A stretch of DNA of 53,927 nucleotides from Oscillospiraceae bacterium (GTDB lineage Bacteria > Bacillota > Clostridia > Oscillospirales > Ruminococcaceae): positions 1 to 53,927 of the forward strand of contig JALEMR010000062.1 of NCBI GenBank assembly GCA_022768245.1. The letters run 5' to 3'. Positions 42,994 to 50,375 of this stretch are shown here, piece by piece. The translations under genes and the position numbers were made by a program. A model generated the notes under the pieces. That model saw nothing but the letters and a program-made list of their open reading frames with translations, was not told the DNA's origin and did not search any database. Positions within the stretch are counted from its first letter, which is position 1; every line of letters begins with the position of its first letter.

Positions 42994-43551
42994 TTGCGCA
43001 AAGTGCAATGGGAAAAGAAAATGAATGTTTATAATGAGATAAAGGTGACGTTCCCCTCGAAAAGCTGCAACGAAGCCATGGCAAGAATGACTGCCGCAGC
43101 GGCTGCCGCTCAGCTTGACCCGTCGGCGGCGGAGCTTATCGACATCAAGACCGCAGTTTCCGAAGCGGTCACGAACTGTATCGTCCACGCCTACAGGGAC
43201 AGGATAGGCAAAATTGAAATGCTCTGCCGTATCCTCGACGACAACGTGCTGTACATAAGGATAAGGGACAAGGGCTGCGGCATCGCCGACGTGAAGCAGG
43301 CAATGGAGCCGCTGTTCACCACTGCTCCGCAGGAGGAACGTGCGGGACTGGGCTTTGCGGTCATGGAGAGCTTTATGGACAGCGTCAAGGTGACAAGCTC
43401 CGTGGGAAAGGGCACCACCGTCACAATGACTAAGAAGATAACGGAACGGGCGCTTTACGTGACAAAAACGACGGCAAACGCAGAGGCTCCCTCAATGAGC
43501 ACGGCTGGGCTGCATGCAGACGGAGAATCGGAAGATGAAAAGTACACGTGA
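42994..43551 (+). CDS. spoIIAB: anti-sigma F kinase SpoIIAB
   Basis: Up to 185 residues. AAGGAGG lies 6 bases before the TTG at 42994, which I use as start; an ATG at 43021 (MNVYNEIKVTF) fits the family's usual N-terminus and is a real alternative. GHKL ATPase motifs are present: N box AVSEAVTNCIVHAY, G1 DKGCGIAD, G2 GLGFAVM. It binds and inhibits sigma F and phosphorylates SpoIIAA. It has a C-terminal extension of about 35 residues (after MTKKI) that the Bacillus protein (146 residues) lacks; the extension is low in complexity and overlaps the sigF start. Confidence 0.92.
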   Translation: MRKVQWEKKMNVYNEIKVTFPSKSCNEAMARMTAAAAAAQLDPSAAELIDIKTAVSEAVTNCIVHAYRDRIGKIEMLCRILDDNVLYIRIRDKGCGIADVKQAMEPLFTTAPQEERAGLGFAVMESFMDSVKVTSSVGKGTTVTMTKKITERALYVTKTTANAEAPSMSTAGLHADGESEDEKYT

Positions 43552-44209
43552 GCGCGAGGAGGAAAACTGCCTTGCAGAAAACAATCTGGGACTGGTACAT
43601 CTCTGCGCCAACCGTTTCCGCGGCCGCGGCATAGAGTACGACGACCTGTACGGCGCAGGCTGCGTGGGACTGGTCAAAGCGGCGCAGGCGTTCGACAAGG
43701 AGCGGGGCGTGAAATTCTCCACCTATGCGGTGCCGGTGATAATGGGCGAGATAAAGCGGCTTTTCCGCGACGGCGGAGCAATAAAGGTGAGCCGTCACAT
43801 CAAGGAGCTTTCTCTGAAGATAAGCCGCATACGGGACAGCTTTGCCGCCGAACACGGGCGGGAGCCGCTGATATCGGAGCTGTGCGTTCTGACAGGCGAA
43901 TCGGAGGAGGACGTGACCGAAGCGGTAAGCGTGGGAATGCCCGTGATATCCCTGACGAGAAGCGGCGAGGACAGCGACGGCGAACAGATAGACATTGCGG
44001 CGCCCTCTCCCGACGAGGAGATGTCGGACAGGCTGTCAGTCATGCAGGTGATGTCGAAGCTAAGCGCCGAGGACAGGCGGCTCATCTATCTGAGATATTT
44101 CAGGGAAATGACGCAGGTCAAAACTGCGGAGGAATTGAAAATGACGCAGGTACAAGTCTCGCGCCGCGAAAAAAAGATACTTGAATGGATGAAGGGTCAG
44201 TTTCTGTAG
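43535..44209 (+). CDS. sigF: forespore sigma factor SigF
   Basis: The protein has 224 residues from the ATG at 43535, inside the end of spoIIAB and preceded by GGAG at a distance of 10; an ATG at 43514 is possible. Region 2 (LGLVHLCANRFRGRGIEYDD, GCVGLVKAAQAFDKERGVKF), region 3 and region 4 (LSAEDRRLIYLRYFREMTQV, AEELKMTQVQVSRREKKIL) are those of the SigF/SigG/SigB group. The gene order spoIIAA-spoIIAB-sigF identifies it as sigma F. It shows that the organism keeps the forespore switch. No terminator is visible after the gene. Confidence 0.93.
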   Translation: MKSTREREEENCLAENNLGLVHLCANRFRGRGIEYDDLYGAGCVGLVKAAQAFDKERGVKFSTYAVPVIMGEIKRLFRDGGAIKVSRHIKELSLKISRIRDSFAAEHGREPLISELCVLTGESEEDVTEAVSVGMPVISLTRSGEDSDGEQIDIAAPSPDEEMSDRLSVMQVMSKLSAEDRRLIYLRYFREMTQVKTAEELKMTQVQVSRREKKILEWMKGQFL

Positions 44210-44301
44210 CAGCTCTTTTCCTGAAAATAATACATTGGATAAAGACATATATTAACATCAAGTAATTTTTTTGTTAATAATAAAAAAGTTTACAAAAAAA
44301 G

Positions 44302-44330
44302 CTGACAAAACAGAAAAAATATGTTATAAT
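44302..44330 (+). promoter_or_regulatory. promoter of the Nudix gene
   Basis: CTGACA at 44302-44307, 17 bases and TATAAT at 44325-44330. Confidence 0.75.
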
Positions 44331-44374
44331 TATACTAATGTATTATCTTGATCAGAAGGGAATGATTACATAAT

Positions 44375-44782
44375 ATGACCTTTGAAAAATCCTGCGGCGC
44401 TGTCGTATACCGAAAGCACCACGGAAATACGGAGATCCTGCTGATAAAACACCTTAACAGCGGGCATTGGTCTTTTCCCAAGGGACACGTCGAGGAGGGC
44501 GAAACAGAAGTTGAGACCGCTCTGCGCGAGATAAAGGAAGAAACCGACATTGACGTTATGATAGACCCGACCTTCCGCGAAACTGTCACATACTTTCCGA
44601 AAAAAGAGACCCAGAAGGTCGTGGTGTATTTCATGGCGAAGGCGAAAAATTTTGATTTCACTCCGCAGGAAACGGAGATCGCAGATATCAGGTGGGTGGA
44701 TATATGTCACGCCGCTTCTCTGCTGACCTATGAAAACGACAAGACTATCGTTGCCAAGGCTAAAAATGCGATCAAAGATTAG
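44375..44782 (+). CDS. Nudix hydrolase, Ap4A-hydrolase type
   Basis: The protein has 135 residues. It starts MTFEKSCGAVVYRKHHGNTEILL and has a complete Nudix box within GHVEEGETEVETALREIKEE (G-x5-E-x7-RE-x2-EE). KSCGAVVYR, WSFPKGHVE and the VVVYFMAKA strand are typical of bis(5'-nucleosyl)-tetraphosphatases (asymmetrical). Such enzymes clear Ap4A and related dinucleotides. The exact substrate is inferred. The gene is monocistronic. The next promoter starts 21 bases after it. Confidence 0.92.
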   Translation: MTFEKSCGAVVYRKHHGNTEILLIKHLNSGHWSFPKGHVEEGETEVETALREIKEETDIDVMIDPTFRETVTYFPKKETQKVVVYFMAKAKNFDFTPQETEIADIRWVDICHAASLLTYENDKTIVAKAKNAIKD

Positions 44783-44802
44783 GAGAATTTTTCAAAAAAT
44801 GC

Positions 44803-44831
44803 TTGACATTTATCCAACACTGTGATATAAT
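44803..44831 (+). promoter_or_regulatory. consensus promoter of the ABC-F leader
   Basis: A perfect TTGACA (44803-44808), 17 bases and perfect TATAAT (44826-44831). Confidence 0.9.
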
Positions 44832-44861
44832 GCCCTCATTAAAGTGATTTGAGGTGAGAAG

Positions 44862-44870
44862 ATGCGCTAA
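44862..44870 (+). CDS. leader peptide Met-Arg-stop
   Basis: ATG CGC TAA with GAGGTG 5 bases upstream. Very short leader ORFs of this kind, often Met-Arg, stand in front of ribosome-protection or ribosome-methylation resistance genes, where drug-stalled ribosomes prevent terminator formation. Confidence 0.6.
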   Translation: MR

Positions 44871-44982
44871 ATTTTTCGATTTGTTTTGCTAAGTAAATAT
44901 TCTGCTCGTCCGCATATGCGGAGGGGCTGTGTTTGCTGTGCGGATGATCGGAAGATAAGGCGCTTCTTCGGTATTATTATGT

Positions 44983-45012
44983 CCGAGGGAGTATTATGCC
45001 CTCGGCTTTTTT
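44983..45012 (+). terminator. attenuator terminator in the ABC-F leader
   Basis: CCGAGGG and CCCTCGG form a 7-bp GC stem followed by CTTTTTT, 118 bases before the ABC-F start. With the leader ORF upstream it fits a transcription attenuator. Confidence 0.85.
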
Positions 45013-45055
45013 GTGCCCTTATGCTTACTATGGCAGAAGGCACAGCTGTGCGCTG

Positions 45056-45092
45056 CGGGCTTTCGGATCATGTCTTTATGACCGAAAGCCCG
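45056..45092 (+). promoter_or_regulatory. second leader hairpin before the ABC-F start
   Basis: An 11-bp perfect stem (CGGGCTTTCGG with CCGAAAGCCCG) with a 15-base loop. It lies 38 bases before the ATG and is not followed by Ts, so it may shape translation initiation. Confidence 0.55.
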
Positions 45093-45130
45093 TATCTTCC
45101 CTGTCCGACGGCGGAAACGGAGGCGGTTTT

Positions 45131-45580
45131 ATGAGCATTATTTCTATAAACGATCTTACCTTCGGCTACGAGGGTTCATACGATAATGTATTTGAAAATG
45201 TCAGTCTTGATATTGACAGCTCATGGCGGCTGGGTCTGGTGGGCAGAAACGGCAAGGGAAAAACTACCCTGTTAAAGCTGCTCTGCGGCTGCTATGAGTA
45301 CAGCGGGAGCATTACCTCCGAGGCAGATTTCGGCTACTTCCCCTACAACGTGGAGGACGAGCGCATGCTGACGGGAGACATTCTCGGAAAGCTTTGCAGC
45401 TGCGAGGATTGGGAGATAATAGATGAAGGGCAATTACAGCGACTGGCAGCGGGAAAAGGACAACACCGACAAAGCCGAGCTGGAGGAAAATATCCGACTG
45501 AAAAAGGAGATAAAGCGGCTGAACGAATCGGCAAAGCGCGCCGCAGAATGGGCGGATATCTTCGGTAATTTTCAATACCG
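45131..45580 (+). pseudogene. decayed ABC-F ribosome-protection gene (Lsa-like)
   Basis: The 45131 ATG, with GGAGG 7 bases upstream, opens MSIISINDLTFGYEGSYDNV and continues to the Walker A GRNGKGKTTLLKLL and EYSGSITSEADFGYFPYNV. These are close to Lsa-type ABC-F antibiotic-resistance proteins. After about residue 97 (CEDWEII) the sequence jumps, in another frame, to the family's linker between the two ABC domains (MKGNYSDWQREKDNTDKAEL, KKEIKRLNESAKRAAEWADI) at 45423-45567. The ABC signature, Walker B of domain 1 and all of domain 2 are missing. A deletion of roughly 300 bases and loss of the 3' half explain this, so no functional ABC-F protein can be made. The original frame runs on to 45568 as nonsense. 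Confidence 0.88.
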
Positions 45581-45584
45581 AATG

Positions 45585-45617
45585 AAAAAGCTGCGGAAGC
45601 AAGTCCCGCAGCTTTTT
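45585..45617. terminator. bidirectional terminator between the ABC-F remnant and the LRR gene
   Basis: AAAAAGCTGCGG and CCGCAGCTTTTT form a perfect 12-bp stem with A- and T-runs on either side. Confidence 0.9.
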
Positions 45618-45628
45618 GCTTTGCACGA

Positions 45629-46336
45629 TCATTCGGTCTCGATACGCGTATCGGGCAGCCGATTTTTCAGCTCGTTTATCTCGCCGTCTCCTATCTGATT
45701 TTTCTCAATGTCAAGGCTGCGCAGCCTTGTAAGTCCGTAGAGCGGCGTTACATCGGATATCTGATTCTCCGAGATATCAAGGTCGGTCAGATTTGTAAGT
45801 CCCGCAAGAACGCTGATATCGCTGACACTGTTCTCGGACAGGTCAAGCTCGGTCAGGTTAACAAGTCCTGAAAGAGGCGCGATATCGGCTATCCGGTTTT
45901 CCGCAAGATCGAGCTCCGCCAGGCTCACCATTCCCGCAAGAGGTGTGATATCGGTGATGTTGTTGCTGTCCAGATCAAGCTTTTTCAGCTTTGTAAGCTT
46001 CGCCAGCGGAGAGATATCGGAAATGGAATTGGAATCCAGCTTGAGTACCGTCAGCTCTGTCAGCTTGCCTATCTCCATAACATCGTCGTCGGTCAGACCC
46101 GCTCCGTCCAGATCGAGAGTGGTCAGGTCAATGGCATACTGCCTTCCACCGACAGTAACGGTCTCCTTAGCCGCCGACGATGTCTCTGATTCCGCAGTCT
46201 GTGAAGCGGTGGTCTGAGGAGCAGTCTCGGAGACGGAGGTATTATCGGCAGAAGCTCCGTTTGAGGTGCTTCCGCATGCGGCAAAGCCTGCCATTATCAC
46301 GGGGAGCATGAAAACAAGTGCTATATTCTTTTTCAT
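45629..46336 (-). CDS. leucine-rich repeat lipoprotein
   Basis: The protein has 235 residues with lipobox FAAC (Cys21 lipidated). A Ser/Thr-rich linker reaches residue ~60. Five to six 22-residue InlA-type leucine-rich repeats follow, each of the form LTxLDLxxNxIxDISPLAxLxx, for example NSISDISPLAKLTKLKKLDL and NRIADIAPLSGLVNLTELDL. Such repeats form a curved surface for binding proteins or sugars. It is an outer-surface binding protein with unknown partner. GAAAGGATAA precedes the ATG. Confidence 0.9.
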   Translation of the reverse strand: MKKNIALVFMLPVIMAGFAACGSTSNGASADNTSVSETAPQTTASQTAESETSSAAKETVTVGGRQYAIDLTTLDLDGAGLTDDDVMEIGKLTELTVLKLDSNSISDISPLAKLTKLKKLDLDSNNITDITPLAGMVSLAELDLAENRIADIAPLSGLVNLTELDLSENSVSDISVLAGLTNLTDLDISENQISDVTPLYGLTRLRSLDIEKNQIGDGEINELKNRLPDTRIETE

Positions 46337-46403
46337 ACTATATTATCCTTTCTTTTAAAGATAATATAGCATATGCGATTTTCAGATTTTCATACAATAA
46401 CGG

Positions 46404-46460
46404 ACTGTTTTCGAAACAGTTAAGGCAATACCGCACAAGGCTTGTGCGGTATTGCCTTAA
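46404..46460 (+). repeat. two adjacent perfect palindromes, candidate short mobile repeat
   Basis: ACTGTTT-TCG-AAACAGT at 46404-46420 is followed directly by a 20-bp perfect inverted repeat (arms 46420-46439 and 46441-46460; core GGCAATACCGCACAAG) with a single-base centre. It has no T-run after it. It may be a remnant of a small palindromic dispersed element and lies upstream of the next promoter. Confidence 0.7.
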
Positions 46461-46492
46461 GTAAGATATTGTTCGGAATATTCAGCATTTCC

Positions 46493-46521
46493 TTGACAAA
46501 TTATTAAAAAAATGTTATAAT
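46493..46521 (+). promoter_or_regulatory. consensus promoter of the wall-binding-repeat gene
   Basis: A perfect TTGACA (46493-46498), 17 bases and perfect TATAAT (46516-46521). Confidence 0.9.
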
Positions 46522-46554
46522 ACTCATATGAACTATAAGAATGGAGGACAAAGC

Positions 46555-47499
46555 ATGAAAAGCCTGAAAAGATCATTCATCTGCACATTGACGGCGGCAG
46601 CTGTAGCTCTTTCTTCGGGAGCTCTTGCATTTTCCGCGTCCGCAGAGTGGCACAAGAACGACGACGGCTACTACTACACCCTTGAGGACGGCGACAGGGT
46701 GACCGGCTGGCAGAAGATAGGCAGCTACAAGTATTACTTCGGCAGCGACGGCATCGCCGTGACGGGCTTTAAAAAGATCAAGGGCAACACCTACTACTTC
46801 AACCCGGAAAAGCGCGGCAGGATGACTACCGGCTGGAAAACTATCGGCGGATACAGATACTTTTTCGGCAACGACGGCGTTATGCGCACAGGCTGGAAGA
46901 CTATCAATGGCAATACATACTATTTCTCTTCATCGGGAAAGGCTGCCACGGGAACCGTAAAGATCGGCGGAAAAACCTATACCTTCAGCAGCAAGGGCGT
47001 GCTTCAGACGGATACAAAAAGCTCTGCATCATCAGCTTCGGGCAGCTCTTCATCCTTTGCAAACAATGCCTTCGGAAAGGCTGACTACGGAATGACCTCC
47101 GAGGAAGTTATCAAGGCAAATAAGCTGAAAAACTACGTGACCCTCGGCGAATCCGACGATTACCGCGCTATCGGTGCGGTAATACCCTCTTATCTGGGTT
47201 CACCTTCCGACGAAACTATCGTCGCTTTCATCTTTGATAGATCGGATAAGCTTATCGCTGTAATGGCTATAGATAACTCCGGCAGTTCGGAAACTGCATG
47301 GAAAAAATATGCCAAGGGCAAATACGGAAACACTGCTGCAGAAGAAAACGGCACATTCCTTTACGGAGACGAGAGATTAGAGAATGTGATATTTGTCGGC
47401 AGCATCAAAGGAGCAACTATTCTTATGGAACTGCACTCCGAGGATATCGAAACTGTAGACGAGGCATTTGCTTCTATCACAAGCTCTGTTGAACAGTAA
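46555..47499 (+). CDS. secreted protein with choline-binding-type wall-binding repeats
   Basis: The protein has 314 residues. The ATG at 46555 has GGAGGA 7 bases upstream; an earlier ATG at 46528 lies at the transcription start. A signal peptide (residues 1-30, cleaved after ASA) precedes about five CW_binding_1 repeats at ~31-145 (for example TGWKTIGGYRYFFGNDGVMR, TGWKTINGNTYYFSSSGKAA). A Ser-rich linker joins them to a ~140-residue C-terminal domain from GKADYGMTSEEVIKAN on, which I do not recognise. The repeats bind wall-associated choline or other polymers. The protein probably sits on the cell wall. A terminator follows. Confidence 0.9.
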   Translation: MKSLKRSFICTLTAAAVALSSGALAFSASAEWHKNDDGYYYTLEDGDRVTGWQKIGSYKYYFGSDGIAVTGFKKIKGNTYYFNPEKRGRMTTGWKTIGGYRYFFGNDGVMRTGWKTINGNTYYFSSSGKAATGTVKIGGKTYTFSSKGVLQTDTKSSASSASGSSSSFANNAFGKADYGMTSEEVIKANKLKNYVTLGESDDYRAIGAVIPSYLGSPSDETIVAFIFDRSDKLIAVMAIDNSGSSETAWKKYAKGKYGNTAAEENGTFLYGDERLENVIFVGSIKGATILMELHSEDIETVDEAFASITSSVEQ

Positions 47500-47505
47500 A
47501 CCATG

Positions 47506-47545
47506 ACCACAGCTCATCCCCGACAGGATAGGCTGTGGTTATTTG
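47506..47545 (+). terminator. likely terminator after the wall-binding gene
   Basis: ACCACAGC and GCTGTGGT form an 8-bp stem with an 18-base loop, followed by TATTTG. The T-run is weak. Confidence 0.6.
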
Positions 47546-47652
47546 CTTAGTAAACGTTTTCTATATATTATGCCGTGAAAAATGCTGTTTTTTTGTTATT
47601 TCTCACGATAATATCGTTAAAACTGCATATAGCGGAAATAATAATAATGTGA

Positions 47653-47658
47653 TATAAT
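47653..47658 (+). promoter_or_regulatory. -10 box of the phosphofructokinase gene
   Basis: A perfect TATAAT preceded by TG (extended -10 context GTGA). No clear -35 box is seen 17 bases upstream. The start site would be near 47665. Confidence 0.5.
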
Positions 47659-47706
47659 CATAGTATGAAAAATATTCGGGAAACCGAGGAAAGGTCGCAT
47701 AATTTT

Positions 47707-48933
47707 ATGGCAGGCGGGAAAATAAATATCGCAATAGCACAATCGGGAGGTCCTACAGCCGCGATAAATTCGTCTCTTGCGGGGGCTTTTAAGGCTGCCT
47801 CGGATAATGAAAACGTAGGCGATATCTACGGAGCAATCAACGGTATCGAGGGTATTATCAACGACGAGCTTGTCGACCTGCGGAAGATACTCACGGACGA
47901 TGAGAATATCGAGCTTCTTAAGGTCACTCCGTCCACGGTCCTCGGTTCGTGCAGATATAAGCTTCCCGCGAAAAACCGCGAGGAAAATGTCTATATCAAG
48001 ATAATCAACACCTTCGAAAGACACAATATCGGCGCTTTTTTCTACATCGGCGGCAACGACTCCATGGATACAGTAATGAAGCTGGACGACTACTGCAAGG
48101 CTGTGGGCAAGGATATAAAGATCGTCGGCATACCCAAGACCATTGACAACGATCTGCCCGTTACGGACCATACTCCGGGCTTCGGCTCTGCGGTCAAGTA
48201 TGTGGCGACCACTCTGCAGGAGATAATCCGCGACAGCCGTGTGTACAGCGTGCAGTCCATTACTATCGTTGAGATAATGGGCAGAGAAGCGGGCTGGCTG
48301 GCTGCTTCAACCTGTGTTCTCCGCGCCAACGGAGAGCCTGCGCCCCACCTTATCTATCTCCCCGAGTCGGATTTTACGATAGATAAATATTTAGATGACG
48401 TGGCAGAAGCCATGAAGCGCTATCGTGCGGTAATAATCGCAGTTTCCGAGGGCATCAGTCCCGATAAGCTCCCCAGCAGCTTCGGCTCTGAGCTTACCGA
48501 CGCGTTCGGTCACAAGTATCTTTCGGGTATCGGAAAATATCTGGAGAAAATAACCGCAGACCATTTCGGCTGCAAGGTGCGCTCCATTGAATTAAATGTT
48601 ATGCAGCGCTGTTCGTCCCATATCGCGTCGCTGACCGATATCAACGAAGCCTTCGAGATCGGCGGAGAAGCAGTCGCTGCAGCAATGCGGGGCGAAAGTG
48701 GAAAAATGATGGTGTTCAGCCGCATAAGCAACGAGCCGTATCGTGTGGCGATACGTCCCGAGCCGGTGGAAAACTGTGCCAACAAGGAAAAGCTGTTCCC
48801 TACCGAGTGGATAAACAGCGACCGCAACAACGTCACCACCGACGCGCTGAACTATTTCCTGCCCCTTATCCAGGGCGAGCCGGAGATACCATACCGCAAC
48901 GGTATACCTGTGCATTTCAGACTGAATCAGTAA
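47707..48933 (+). CDS. pfp: PPi-dependent 6-phosphofructokinase
   Basis: The protein has 408 residues. The start is ATG 47707 because transcription should begin near 47665 and AGGAAAGG lies upstream; an ATG at 47665 would be leaderless. Motifs: IAQSGGPTAAINSSLAG, FFYIGGNDSMDTVMKL and VGIPKTIDNDLPVTDH. The Lys of PKTIDND and the GGND in place of ATP-type GGDG indicate pyrophosphate as phosphoryl donor. GREAGWLAAST is the fructose-6-phosphate site. The enzyme phosphorylates fructose 6-phosphate reversibly and saves ATP in glycolysis. It is monocistronic. Confidence 0.93.
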   Translation: MAGGKINIAIAQSGGPTAAINSSLAGAFKAASDNENVGDIYGAINGIEGIINDELVDLRKILTDDENIELLKVTPSTVLGSCRYKLPAKNREENVYIKIINTFERHNIGAFFYIGGNDSMDTVMKLDDYCKAVGKDIKIVGIPKTIDNDLPVTDHTPGFGSAVKYVATTLQEIIRDSRVYSVQSITIVEIMGREAGWLAASTCVLRANGEPAPHLIYLPESDFTIDKYLDDVAEAMKRYRAVIIAVSEGISPDKLPSSFGSELTDAFGHKYLSGIGKYLEKITADHFGCKVRSIELNVMQRCSSHIASLTDINEAFEIGGEAVAAAMRGESGKMMVFSRISNEPYRVAIRPEPVENCANKEKLFPTEWINSDRNNVTTDALNYFLPLIQGEPEIPYRNGIPVHFRLNQ

Positions 48934-48939
48934 AAAATC

Positions 48940-48976
48940 ACAGCGTTTCACGTGGAGTGGAACGCTGTTGTTTTAC
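48940..48976 (+). terminator. terminator after the phosphofructokinase gene
   Basis: ACAGCGTTTC pairs with GAACGCTGT (9 bp with one G-U pair) followed by TGTTTT. Confidence 0.8.
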
Positions 48977-49033
48977 CAAAAGACGTTCCCCGCAAGCCGC
49001 ACAACTGCACAGCTTACGGGGAAATTCATCAAG

Positions 49034-49081
49034 TGGACCTGAAGGGGTTCGAACCCTCGACCTCTGCGTTGCGAACGCAAG
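49034..49081 (-). other. tRNA-Ala-like 3' fragment: attachment site of the integrative element
   Basis: On the minus strand the sequence runs from an anticodon loop TTCGCAA (anticodon CGC, read as Ala) through CGCAGAGGTC, a T-arm GAGGGTTCGAACCCC and an acceptor strand CAGGTCC plus discriminator A, with U70 as in the G3:U70 identity pair of tRNA-Ala. The 5' half of the tRNA and the terminal CCA are missing. Integrase lies 30 bases away. This is the expected left attachment site, where the 3' end of the target tRNA is left behind. The intact tRNA should lie at the far end of the element, outside the window. Confidence 0.82.
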
Positions 49082-49111
49082 TCAAAACATAAATAATCTC
49101 TCGATTTTACG

Positions 49112-50326
49112 CTATTCTCCCGAAATCTTGACACCCATTTGACACCCAACTGTAGTCTTATTATTGCTTATATAATCATCAAGTTTGTTTATTTGCTTAA
49201 CCTTGTGTATGCTGTCAAGGTGGGTATATATTGACATTGTTGTACTTATATCGGCATGGCCTGCCTGCTCTTTGGCGGTGAGGACGTCCACGCCTGCAAG
49301 GTACATCAATGTAATAAATGTGTGCCGGAGCCAGTGAGCTGTTATCCTCGGAATGACAAACGGGATTTTCTGCGGAGCAAATCGGCTTTTGGGTTTTTTA
49401 TACTGCGTCATTTTATCGGGATCCTGCTTATCTGGAACGAGAATCCCACTGAAATCGCCGTATCTGAAATTCAGTTCCGACAGATAACTATCCCACATTC
49501 TTTTCCAGCCGCTGTCAGTTATCATTTTTCCGTTTGCCGATGGGCACACAAGCAAATTGTTGTTTCGCGGCTCGGCTGCGAGGTAATCTGCAAGCACCTG
49601 CGGAATATACACGGTGCGTACTCCTGATTCCGTCTTTGCACCCTCTTTTAAAATGCTTTTCCCGTTTATCATTTCGACAGATTTATCAACGCGGATAGTT
49701 TTATTTTTTAAATCAATATCAGTCCACAGCAGAGGTATAAGCTCACCGCGGCGAAGACCTGCATACATCATTATCATGGCCGCTCGCTGTGCTCTGTGTG
49801 GAGTGTTGATTATCCACTGCTGCTCTTCGGGGGTCAAAGCTCTCCGCTCTGCATGCGGAGCCTCGGAAGGCAATTTGACAGATGATGCGGGATTGTAGTC
49901 TATCACACGGTTGTCTATGGCAAGCTTAAAAATCTGGCTTGCAGCATTACGTGCGTCCTTTATCGTCTTTTGCGCATAGCCTTGTTCTGCCATGTCGATT
50001 ATTATATCCTGCACATCGGCGGCGCGGATTTTTGTGATCGGAGTGCTTGAAAGCGGCTCAAAGTTTCGTACACGGTATACATAAGAGCCATATCGGCCGT
50101 TTGATACTTCGTTTTTTTTGAGTTTGAGCCACTTCTGAGCCCAGCTTCCGAAGGTATCACGCTCTGCAGAAACGTCGAGCCCTTTCCCAATTTTGAGCTT
50201 TACTTCCTGAATCTTCTGGTTAAGCTCTTTTTGCGTGCCGGCATAGACGTACTTATATTTTCCGTCGCCGAGATAGACTTTGCTTTGCAGTCTGCCGTCG
50301 GCTCGCTTTTGGTTCTTTCTTTGCAT
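49112..50326 (-). CDS. int: tyrosine recombinase (integrase) of an integrative element
   Basis: The protein has 404 residues from the ATG at 50326, chosen because AAGGAGG lies about 8 bases upstream; an earlier in-frame start is weaker. An arm-binding N-terminal domain (GKYKYVYAGTQKELNQKI), a core-binding domain (TFGSWAQKWLKLKK) and the catalytic domain follow. The catalytic residues are the Arg of GLRRGELIP, HxxR in HWLRHTF, the His of AGHADIS and the Tyr of SIYTHL. It should carry out integration and excision at the tRNA-Ala attachment site directly downstream. Confidence 0.96.
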   Translation of the reverse strand: MQRKNQKRADGRLQSKVYLGDGKYKYVYAGTQKELNQKIQEVKLKIGKGLDVSAERDTFGSWAQKWLKLKKNEVSNGRYGSYVYRVRNFEPLSSTPITKIRAADVQDIIIDMAEQGYAQKTIKDARNAASQIFKLAIDNRVIDYNPASSVKLPSEAPHAERRALTPEEQQWIINTPHRAQRAAMIMMYAGLRRGELIPLLWTDIDLKNKTIRVDKSVEMINGKSILKEGAKTESGVRTVYIPQVLADYLAAEPRNNNLLVCPSANGKMITDSGWKRMWDSYLSELNFRYGDFSGILVPDKQDPDKMTQYKKPKSRFAPQKIPFVIPRITAHWLRHTFITLMYLAGVDVLTAKEQAGHADISTTMSIYTHLDSIHKVKQINKLDDYISNNKTTVGCQMGVKISGE

Positions 50327-50340
50327 GTAAATATTCCTCC

Positions 50341-50369
50341 TTGACATTTTCAAGGAGCTGTGATACAAT
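50341..50369 (+). promoter_or_regulatory. near-consensus plus-strand promoter upstream of int
   Basis: TTGACA (50341-50346), 17 bases, TACAAT (50364-50369). It points away from int. TGATACAAT (50361-50369) and its reverse complement ATTGTATCA (50389-50397) flank the start, so it may be repressed. Confidence 0.65.
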
Positions 50370-50375
50370 ATACTT

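Larger units (their letters stand above)
44783..45130 (+). other. 348-base region: promoter, leader peptide and attenuator of an ABC-F gene
   Basis: There is no long gene here. The region has a consensus promoter (44803-44831), a 2-codon leader ORF, palindromes at 44910-44921 and 45056-45092, and a terminator at 44983-45012. Its layout fits a ribosome-controlled attenuator. The parts are listed separately. Confidence 0.85.

Noticed and set aside
45423..45698. A separate 91-residue gene
   Set aside because: Its first ~48 codons are the inter-domain linker of the ABC-F remnant and the rest runs through the terminator and opposite the LRR gene. It has no ribosome site.
49022..49081. A complete tRNA gene on the minus strand
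   Set aside because: Only the anticodon loop, variable loop, T-arm and 3' acceptor strand are present. The D-arm and 5' acceptor are replaced by AT-rich sequence, and CTT takes the place of CCA. It is a fragment left by integration.
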